Part shown: piece by piece, positions 7,701-13,955 of the stretch | Position numbering within the stretch: the stretch's first letter is position 1 | Layout of the letters: the number at the start of each line of letters is the position of its first letter | IMG/VR virus record: IMGVR_UViG_3300013131_000186 | Span: 1-28,847 of that record | Origin: a virus | Strand: one strand, 5' to 3' | Length of the DNA stretch: 28,847 nt | The notes under the pieces: model-generated | What the model was told of the DNA's origin: nothing | What the model saw: the letters and a program-made list of their open reading frames with translations, nothing else | The model's database searches: none | Translations under genes and position numbers: made by a program

Positions 7701-7955
7701 ATGGAAATAGGTAAAAAACAAAAATTAATCTACAAAAAAGGAAATGGTAGAGGACATGTTGAAATTTATAGACATAAAGATCCTATAATGGATAACATTA
7801 TAATCTTTAATAGCGTAGACGGAAACACAAAATTTGATAATTCCTGGGTAATTGAAAAGGATTTACCAGATTGGATAAGGTCTCTAGAGAGTGATGGATA
7901 CACATTAATAAAGGAGAAAGAAGATGCTAAAATTTCTCAGAAAGATCCTAAATAA
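7701..7955 (+). CDS. Hypothetical small protein
   Basis: An 84-residue, charged protein (MEIGKKQKLIYKKGNGRG start) with no family I recognise. It has strand-rich sequence in the first half (HVEIYRHKD, NIIIFNSVDG) and a DLPDWIRSLESDGYTLI segment that looks like a helix packed on a sheet, so a small alpha/beta or OB-like domain is plausible. The leader is a run of nine A residues and CGTC with no Shine-Dalgarno site. Its end overlaps the next gene by 32 bases. It opens the cluster of small genes that separates the glycan island from the tail genes. Confidence 0.6.
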   Translation: MEIGKKQKLIYKKGNGRGHVEIYRHKDPIMDNIIIFNSVDGNTKFDNSWVIEKDLPDWIRSLESDGYTLIKEKEDAKISQKDPK

Positions 7956-8559
7956 AAAAAATGAAATGGAAAATCAACATGAGGTAGATATAGAATATCT
8001 TGATAATGAATTGAAGATATTTTCTTATAAATGGACCAAAGGCGATAGAGACGGACAGGTCTGTGAGTACGAAAGTGTTTTTAAAGATCCTACTACCGGA
8101 ATAATTTGGGTCAATTTTAAAGATGGTAGTAGAATAAATTATAACCTAATGGATGAATATATGATCTCTTTAGATCCTATTCAATTAGGAGACACACAGG
8201 TTGCAAAAATAATTTCTGAGAGAGGATTTCCAGAAACTAGTAATGCACCAGTTAAGAACGTAATGCTACCTGAAAGTAAGTCTATAAAGATTGAAAGTAA
8301 TCCTATCGTTTCACTTTTAGAGAAACAAAAACCTAACTGGGTAGAAGTTGGGATAAAATTAAAATTGAACCTACCTACAAAAAACCTTTACCAGGTTTTA
8401 ACATCTTCTTTCGAGGATGCTGATGATGAGATTATTGAATTTGTTGTTAAAGATTTGGACTTAGAAATAATTAAAGAAAGTTTAAGGATAAATATAAGAG
8501 AAATATACAAGTCCAATGGAATCAAAAAAGGAGGTAACATCACTACAGAAGATCAATAA
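7924..8559 (+). CDS. Hypothetical protein
   Basis: A 211-residue protein of unknown family. The first part (about residues 22-80) is rich in beta strands (FSYKWTKGDRDGQVCEYES, GIIWVNFKDGSRINYNL), the middle is a linker (residues ~100-128), and the end is a helical domain (PIVSLLEKQKPNWVEVGIKLKLNLPTK split over about 127-155, then EIIEFVVKDLDLEIIKESL). The ATG at 7924 follows an AAGGAGAAAG stretch, one of few Shine-Dalgarno-like sites here; a second in-frame ATG at 7966 with an A-run leader is an alternative start lacking 14 residues. It overlaps its upstream neighbour by 32 bases and the Nudix-like gene by 44. Confidence 0.6.
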   Translation: MLKFLRKILNKKNEMENQHEVDIEYLDNELKIFSYKWTKGDRDGQVCEYESVFKDPTTGIIWVNFKDGSRINYNLMDEYMISLDPIQLGDTQVAKIISERGFPETSNAPVKNVMLPESKSIKIESNPIVSLLEKQKPNWVEVGIKLKLNLPTKNLYQVLTSSFEDADDEIIEFVVKDLDLEIIKESLRINIREIYKSNGIKKGGNITTEDQ

Positions 8560-9061
8560 TACTGAATGTATTAAGGTTGATAATAATTTATACATCAGGC
8601 AAATTGAGCCTGGTGTTATTATCATGCCTTATACTTTAGACAATGAGGGTAATCCTGATAAAATAGGAATACTAGATGAGATATCCAATCATAGACCTGG
8701 TGGAATTTCTAATACTCTTATAACAGGATCACAAGATGATAAAGATTCTAATGTCTTACAGACAGCAATTAGAGAAATGGAAGAAGAATCCGGATTTAAA
8801 GTTACTGATATTAAGAGATGGAATTTTTTAGGTACAATATTTACATCTAAATTAGTGACAAATCCTAATCCTTGTTTTGCTGTTAATATAACTGGATTAG
8901 CTGCAGAGGATAAAAAAACCGATGGATCAGATGAAGAGAAGGATTCTAAATTTAATTTAGTTAGCGTTGATGATGCACTAAATATTGACGATTCATTAAT
9001 TTCTGCTCTTTTCATAAAAACATTTAAAAATATAATGCTAAAAACCAAAAACGATGAGTGA
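8516..9061 (+). CDS. Nudix hydrolase-like protein
   Basis: A 181-residue protein with the second half of the Nudix box, REMEEESGF (residues 86-94), in which the Arg and the Glu cluster would hold the Mg-diphosphate of a nucleoside-diphosphate-linked substrate. Upstream is HRPGGISNTLITGSQDD (about 59-75), the usual strand-loop before the box, but the family Glu five residues after the Gly is replaced, since the position seven residues before the Arg is Ser78. The fold is likely right and activity less certain. C-terminal half has a DEEKDS acidic linker. Phages often encode Nudix enzymes that clear nucleotide or sugar-nucleotide by-products; the neighbouring sugar genes make NDP-sugars a candidate substrate. 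It overlaps its upstream neighbour by 44 bases and the next gene by 8. Confidence 0.7.
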   Translation: MESKKEVTSLQKINNTECIKVDNNLYIRQIEPGVIIMPYTLDNEGNPDKIGILDEISNHRPGGISNTLITGSQDDKDSNVLQTAIREMEEESGFKVTDIKRWNFLGTIFTSKLVTNPNPCFAVNITGLAAEDKKTDGSDEEKDSKFNLVSVDDALNIDDSLISALFIKTFKNIMLKTKNDE

Positions 9062-9299
9062 ATCTAGAAGACAAAGAAGACAAATGTACAAGAGATTTGG
9101 ATTACTTGGGAATAAAAGTCCACAAGCTAAACAATTACGCGAATATCTTAAGAATCTAAGCAATATGCCAGAATCACAAGAAGATGTTGTTGATGAGATG
9201 ATTGACGAATTATTAGAAGACGTTGAGGACACTGAAGAGACTCAAGAATTTGTTGAAGTAAAAGAAATCGAAGAAAATGGTCCCGAACAGGAAAACTAG
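9054..9299 (+). CDS. Hypothetical small acidic protein
   Basis: An 81-residue protein with a basic, Arg/Gln-rich first 35 residues (SRRQRRQMYKRFG) and a strongly acidic tail (DVVDEMIDELLEDVEDTEE and more Glu residues), so it is markedly bipolar in charge. No family is recognised. The start overlaps the Nudix-like stop by 8 bases. Such basic/acidic small proteins next to tail genes may be assembly helpers or nucleic-acid-mimic proteins, but nothing in the sequence decides this. Confidence 0.55.
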   Translation: MSESRRQRRQMYKRFGLLGNKSPQAKQLREYLKNLSNMPESQEDVVDEMIDELLEDVEDTEETQEFVEVKEIEENGPEQEN

Positions 9300-9306
9300 A
9301 AGAAAA

Positions 9307-9438
9307 ATGGCTAAAGACTTAGGTCTTTTTAAAGATAATTCTTCTGAGCAAAAGAAGGAACAAGCTAAAAGAACTAAGGAGATGAGTAAACTAATTAAGT
9401 TGCAGAATCTCACTAGACAGAGAAATTCAAATAAATAA
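9307..9438 (+). CDS. Very small ORF, 43 residues, Lys/Gln-rich
   Basis: An ATG at 9307 after an A-run leader (AGAAAAA) opens a 43-residue frame ending at TAA 9436-9438. The product begins MAKDLGLFKDNSSEQKK and continues as a basic helix with KEMSKLIKLQNLTRQRN near the end. It fills the otherwise empty space between two small genes, lies on the same strand and keeps their spacing, which is why I list it. No family is recognised and coding status rests on position, the A-rich leader and the helix-like composition only. Confidence 0.4.
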   Translation: MAKDLGLFKDNSSEQKKEQAKRTKEMSKLIKLQNLTRQRNSNK

Positions 9439-9443
9439 TTAGG

Positions 9444-9761
9444 GTGGTTAGATTTTTATTAATAGAGAAATCCGATAGGCTAAAGTTGGTCAAAGAAAAA
9501 GAATCCGAGATTGTTCCTATTGACGTGAATCTTTGGTTTAAATCTAACAACCTTACTCCTGAATGCATGAATGAGATAAGACAATATATTTTCGAAGAAT
9601 GGCTTATCAAAAAATTTCAATCCAATAAAAACAAAATAGAATCTGGCTCGATTCCTGTCATAGTTTATAATAATATAAATGAGGGTTTTATTTCTCTTCT
9701 TGAAGAAAAGATTAAAGAAAGTTTAGAAGTAGAAGATTTTCATGTTATTTTATTCGAGTAA
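9444..9761 (+). CDS. Hypothetical protein (GTG start)
   Basis: A 105-residue frame starting with GTG at 9444; the next in-frame ATG is at about residue 41 and would remove the start of the fold, so GTG is the likelier start. The sequence VRFLLIEKSDRLKLVKEKE, a DVNLWFKSNNLTPECMNEIRQYIFEEWL helix pair split over about residues 27-54, and a final EDFHVILFE strand suggest a small alpha/beta protein. No family is recognised. It is the last of the small-gene cluster before the promoter-like region upstream of the tail block. Confidence 0.5.
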   Translation: MVRFLLIEKSDRLKLVKEKESEIVPIDVNLWFKSNNLTPECMNEIRQYIFEEWLIKKFQSNKNKIESGSIPVIVYNNINEGFISLLEEKIKESLEVEDFHVILFE

Positions 9762-9770
9762 TAAAATAAA

Positions 9771-9787
9771 GGTATATAATATAAATA
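9771..9787 (+). promoter_or_regulatory. Promoter-like motif with TATAAATA box
   Basis: The 37-base gap before the tail block contains GGTATATAAT (9771-9780) directly joined to TATAAATA (9780-9787), ending 11 bases before the ATG. TATAAATA is the exact T4 late-promoter -10 sequence, and GGTATATAAT recurs before a second tail gene (13910). AT-rich DNA produces such words by chance, so this is a candidate only. Confidence 0.4.
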
Positions 9788-9798
9788 AATGATTAGAA

Positions 9799-11631
9799 AT
9801 GGCTCAGTCTACTGACGAATTTAGCGCAAAGCTCGATAATAGCGTTGATCCTAATGTACAGAGATATCAGGCTCTTTACAAAAGCGATGCTGATAAAACA
9901 TTTGCTACCTACGAGAAAAGTGAACTTGCAGCTCTACCTAAAAGTTTATTCTATGATGCTGCGACTTCTGCTGGAGTCTATAGTGGTCTATTTTCTTATT
10001 ATGTCTTAGGTAAGGGAGGACCAGGTAAAAATGTTTCTTATGCTTTATCTGAAACTACAAGCGGAGTTGAGCAGATAGCACCAAGAGAATCCAGAAATCC
10101 AACAGCTAGAGCTATTATAAATGCTACTAGTAGAAAAAATGGTAGTGGAATACCTGCTTTCTTAGATCCTTCTAGTCCATATAGAGGACAAATCTATAAT
10201 GTTAAGGATTTTATATTCTGTAAACACTATGGTGTTATTCCTAATAATAGAATGGTTACTCTTAGAAGATTTCCTGGACCCACATTAGATTCCTTAAGAA
10301 TTCTTAATAGTGGGGGATCTCATGTTACAATAGATCCTAAGACTGGACAGGTTAAGGGAGAAAAAATCAGCTTAGTTAGCGAGAGAGCACAAATGGAGGA
10401 TAGAACTGCTTCAAGTAACGCAACCCTACCAGTTGCACAAGCAGTAACATATTTTGGAGAGGGTACAGGTAATTCTATTGATGGCATATTAGGAATAAAT
10501 ACTGGATTAGTATTTGCTTCGGAACCTCAGGATCAAATGAAAAACGAAAAAAGTGGTGACCCTGGTCTTATAAATTCACCATTTGGTGATTTGGTTAAGG
10601 CATATCTTTCTACTGGTAAGGCACAATTTAGTGCTGATAGCGCAGAACAAGCTAGTAATTTAATAGGTACAATATTAGATCCAACTAAGAATATTAATGC
10701 TTTAAAGAGAGTATTCCTAGACCAAGCTACTAGTTCCGATGGTCCTTTATCTAAAAAAATATTCGTTAATGTTAACACTGTTAGCACAATGATGATAAGA
10801 AAACAGGGCTTTAACGGCGGTACTGATCCTATAAATTTAACATTTGAATATAAATTAACATCTGTTGGCCAGATTAACACAAAGCTTCTTTTTCTTGATC
10901 TATTGACCAATTTACTTTCTCTAGGTGCAGATTATGGACAATTCCTTTCTCCTGAGATAAGACACGAACAGACTAATGTTGGTTTAGGTTTCCCTGGAGG
11001 TGCTAAGGGATATGCATTAGCTATAACTAATCCTATACAGTATGTGAGGGATCAAATGTCTAAGCTTTTATCTTCAGAGACTGTTAACTCGATAAAATCT
11101 GCAGAAGAAATTTTCAAAAAGGATTATGATGACATAGTAAACGAGGCTAAAAAATTCGTTTCTAATCCTGATAAGAATAAAATAGATCCTAATAGTAAAT
11201 TTTATCAGAGTGTTACAAGTTTATTAACAGATCAGATGCTTAAGCAAATATATTTTCAACCTATTATGTTAAGTGGATATCCAACAGGTGAATGGCATAT
11301 AGTTTTAGGAAACCCTTTAAATCCTATAGCTATGATAGGTAACCTAGTTTGTACAAATGTCAAGATATCTCTAAATGAAGAGTTAGGACCCGATGATTTT
11401 CCTACTGAAATGAAAGCTTCCTTCACTCTTCAGCCAGGAAGACAGAGACATAGGGGTGATTGGGAATCTATGTTTAACAGAGGTAACGGAAGACTTTATC
11501 TAGGTCAATTATACGAATCTACAGAATCTAGAGGAGCGTTTGTTAATACCTCAGGTATGGATCCAAATGATAATCTTAATTATACGGATATACAATCGGT
11601 AATTGCTAAAAACTCATCAACATTGAACTAA
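9799..11631 (+). CDS. Tail tube-cap/initiator-like baseplate protein
   Basis: A 610-residue protein that opens the tail block. Near its end (about residues 497-565) it has GEWHIVLGNPLNPIAMIGN, then LGPDDFPTEMKASFTLQPGR and FNRGNGRLYLG, a pattern like the C-terminal part of the T4 gp54/gp48 group that caps the baseplate hub and starts the tail tube (a W-H-x-x-x-GNP turn followed by a D-x-P-T-x-x-K strand). A middle section YNVKDFIFCKHYGVIPNNR and MVTLRRFPGPTLDSLRI (about residues 133-170) has the feel of a structural virion protein. There is no signal peptide or membrane segment. The gene follows a promoter-like site and is 25 bases from the LysM wedge gene. Family call is an inference from motif memory and position. 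Confidence 0.5.
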   Translation: MAQSTDEFSAKLDNSVDPNVQRYQALYKSDADKTFATYEKSELAALPKSLFYDAATSAGVYSGLFSYYVLGKGGPGKNVSYALSETTSGVEQIAPRESRNPTARAIINATSRKNGSGIPAFLDPSSPYRGQIYNVKDFIFCKHYGVIPNNRMVTLRRFPGPTLDSLRILNSGGSHVTIDPKTGQVKGEKISLVSERAQMEDRTASSNATLPVAQAVTYFGEGTGNSIDGILGINTGLVFASEPQDQMKNEKSGDPGLINSPFGDLVKAYLSTGKAQFSADSAEQASNLIGTILDPTKNINALKRVFLDQATSSDGPLSKKIFVNVNTVSTMMIRKQGFNGGTDPINLTFEYKLTSVGQINTKLLFLDLLTNLLSLGADYGQFLSPEIRHEQTNVGLGFPGGAKGYALAITNPIQYVRDQMSKLLSSETVNSIKSAEEIFKKDYDDIVNEAKKFVSNPDKNKIDPNSKFYQSVTSLLTDQMLKQIYFQPIMLSGYPTGEWHIVLGNPLNPIAMIGNLVCTNVKISLNEELGPDDFPTEMKASFTLQPGRQRHRGDWESMFNRGNGRLYLGQLYESTESRGAFVNTSGMDPNDNLNYTDIQSVIAKNSSTLN

Positions 11632-11656
11632 TTAAAATAAATAATAAAGATCTGAC

Positions 11657-12277
11657 ATGCTAGCAATTGATATAATAGAATCTAAACCATTATTTGATAA
11701 TCCTTATACTGGAAGAACGTATTTGGATTTATTATCTCCATCATGGAACACTAAGAATATTAATTATGAATTAAAAGGAGTTGCTGTGGTTACTGAAGAG
11801 ACTCAAATGAGACCAGATCTTGTTTCCTTGATATTTATGGGGGATCCTGGTAAATTGGGATCCTTATTAAAACTTAATAATATATCGAACCCTATCAGTG
11901 TAAAGGCTGGGGAGGTTTTATTTGTTCCTGGTAATAACATGATATCTGGTCTATTCAAGGATGGTGAAAAATCAGCAGTGAGTGAGAAGGAAAAATCAAG
12001 ATCGTTTAGGAAAGAATTACAAGACAAAATATCTAAAGTTAGTGATGGTAGATTAGAATATTTGAATGCTAAAAATATATCTAATTCTGCTGCAGCAGCT
12101 GGACAAACACCATTACCTCCTAATATATTAGCAGATGGACAACAGCAAATAGCTGTTGAATCTGGTAAATTAATATTTGGTCCAGATATCGGACAATGTA
12201 GAACTAAGGGAACTAAAAATATATCAGTAACTGATGTGAAATCTAAGCTGGCACAAAGAAACATTTTTAATAGATAA
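11657..12277 (+). CDS. LysM-domain baseplate wedge protein (gp53-like)
   Basis: A 206-residue protein with a LysM-like core at about residues 51-92: MRPDLVSLIFMGDPGKLGS then LLKLNNISNPISVKAGEVL and FVPGNN, matching the pattern of 'discharge-and-step' residues in T4 gp53, whose LysM-type fold sits in the baseplate wedge. The first 50 residues are strand-rich with GRTYLDLLSPSW, and the end has PPNILADGQQQIAVESGKL and a GQCRTKG stretch. Length and location between a tube-cap-like protein and the hub gene fit a wedge or hub connector. It is cytoplasmic until assembly. Possible alternative: a generic LysM tail-hub protein of jumbo phages. Confidence 0.6.
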   Translation: MLAIDIIESKPLFDNPYTGRTYLDLLSPSWNTKNINYELKGVAVVTEETQMRPDLVSLIFMGDPGKLGSLLKLNNISNPISVKAGEVLFVPGNNMISGLFKDGEKSAVSEKEKSRSFRKELQDKISKVSDGRLEYLNAKNISNSAAAAGQTPLPPNILADGQQQIAVESGKLIFGPDIGQCRTKGTKNISVTDVKSKLAQRNIFNR

Positions 12278-12280
12278 AAA

Positions 12281-13882
12281 ATGGCAGAAATAAATTTAAA
12301 TAAAGCTATATTACAATATTTAGCTCCTACTATAGTTTTAGATGAGCTATCAATGGTTAATATGAATAGGGATGAGGGAGATCCTAAAATCAACGACGAA
12401 AAAGCAGGTAATATACAAAAGAAGTATTTTGGTTATTATGAACCACTAATAAAAATAAATAACAATATTATAAAGGGGTTAAATTATTTCTCTTTGGATC
12501 TTACTGATTTTAAGCCTAGTGTGGTTTTCAGATTTACTACAAACGATGAAAGATTTATATTTACTTCATATCCTAAGGATGGAGATGTAATTTCTGTTTA
12601 CATAAGAGCATTGGGTGAGCTTTTTAAACCAATAAGAATGGATTTTATTATAACCCAAGTTATCTCTCCTTTCTCTAAATCATCTAGTACATTTGGTGAC
12701 GATAAAGGAAAAGATAAACAAACAGGAAAGCATCAAACCTATACTGTATTTGGGGAGATTAAAATTCCTAAGATTTATAAACACATCTCAAAGCTGTTTA
12801 AAGGAAGTAGTTATGATACATTAAAAAAAGTTGCTGAAGAATTATCATTAGGATTTGCTTCAAACGTTACAAGGACTAATGATGAGATGAATTGGATGTG
12901 CGCAAATTTAGATTATGATTCATTTATAAGGGATGTTACTAGAGCTTCTTGGACAGGTGAAGAGGATTATTTCGATTGCTGGATTGATCAATATTATAAT
13001 CTTAATTTTGTTAATTTAAAAAAGCAATTTGATAACACTAATAATAAAATTGAAACCATGAGAATTCCTTATGGTGTTAACGAAACGCCAGATTTTCAAG
13101 GAGGCGTTGAATCAAAAGAAATTGAATTTCCATTAGTTATTACAAACTCTACTAGATTTGCTAGCTCTCCACTTTATATCAGATCCTTTGGAATTGAGAA
13201 TAATGCGGGTAAGATAAGCAATGATCTTGGATATTTTCAAAAATTGCAATTTTATGATGACAAATTAGTTTCGGATAAGCCAAAAAATAAGTTTGTCCAA
13301 TATGATATAGAAAGTGTCACTAATAAGGATCTAGGAAAAAGAAGCGTTATATACAAAGGAAGAATAGGTGAAAATATTTATAAAGAGGAGGTTAAAAAAA
13401 CTTATTTAGGTACTGTATATTTTGAAAATGTTCACGAAAATTACCACCAGGCTCAGATACAAAATATTTTGAATAAGAATGATAATTACAAGATAATTTT
13501 AAAAGTTAAAAATTCTAAATGGACACCTTTCTTATATAGAGGACAAAACTTTCCAGTTGTTATAGAACAAATATCAGGTGTTAGTGCTCCAGGTGATACA
13601 AGAGATGATATAAAGGTCCAAACGAGCAAGACTAATTCAAACGATGGAGATAAAAGAATTATAAATGCTTTCCTTTCTGGTGATTATGTTGTATTAGGAT
13701 TTAATATAGAATATACAGCAAAGGATGGGATGTATCAGAGTATGATTCTTGGTAAAAAAGAATGGAGCATGAACCCAGGAATTGCTTCTGAGCAACAGAC
13801 CTCTTGGGGTAAGAATGACAGCAGTGATTTTAATTCGCTCTCTGCTAATAACCAACCAAGTAATAACGGGCAAGAAGAATAG
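12281..13882 (+). CDS. Baseplate hub protein (gp27/gpD-like)
   Basis: A 533-residue protein with the hub signature SSYDTLKKVAEELSLGFASN (about residues 176-195), then TNDEMNWMCANLDYDSFI (about 199-216) and a WTGEEDYFDCWIDQYYNLNF stretch (about 224-243) that resembles the phage late-control D/VgrG/gp27 tail-hub fold. The N-terminal PSVVFRFTTNDERFIFTSYP region is a plausible first beta-barrel domain. The gene lies 3 bases after the LysM gene and before the spike gene two positions on, as expected for a hub that binds a gp5-type spike. A 73-base gap with a promoter-like motif follows. Specific family rank (gp27 versus gpD-type) is not resolved. Confidence 0.6.
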   Translation: MAEINLNKAILQYLAPTIVLDELSMVNMNRDEGDPKINDEKAGNIQKKYFGYYEPLIKINNNIIKGLNYFSLDLTDFKPSVVFRFTTNDERFIFTSYPKDGDVISVYIRALGELFKPIRMDFIITQVISPFSKSSSTFGDDKGKDKQTGKHQTYTVFGEIKIPKIYKHISKLFKGSSYDTLKKVAEELSLGFASNVTRTNDEMNWMCANLDYDSFIRDVTRASWTGEEDYFDCWIDQYYNLNFVNLKKQFDNTNNKIETMRIPYGVNETPDFQGGVESKEIEFPLVITNSTRFASSPLYIRSFGIENNAGKISNDLGYFQKLQFYDDKLVSDKPKNKFVQYDIESVTNKDLGKRSVIYKGRIGENIYKEEVKKTYLGTVYFENVHENYHQAQIQNILNKNDNYKIILKVKNSKWTPFLYRGQNFPVVIEQISGVSAPGDTRDDIKVQTSKTNSNDGDKRIINAFLSGDYVVLGFNIEYTAKDGMYQSMILGKKEWSMNPGIASEQQTSWGKNDSSDFNSLSANNQPSNNGQEE

Positions 13883-13909
13883 AATCTTTTTAATGTTATT
13901 TTAAAATGA

Positions 13910-13920
13910 GGTATATAATG
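13910..13920 (+). promoter_or_regulatory. Promoter-like motif GGTATATAATG
   Basis: GGTATATAATG in the 73-base gap before the 837-residue protein; the first ten bases are identical to those at 9771-9780. Its end is about 35 bases upstream of the ATG. Identity between two gene-start regions in this window is the only support. Confidence 0.35.
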
Positions 13921-13955
13921 TATGGTCTTTATGATTATTAAATTATATAATTAAA

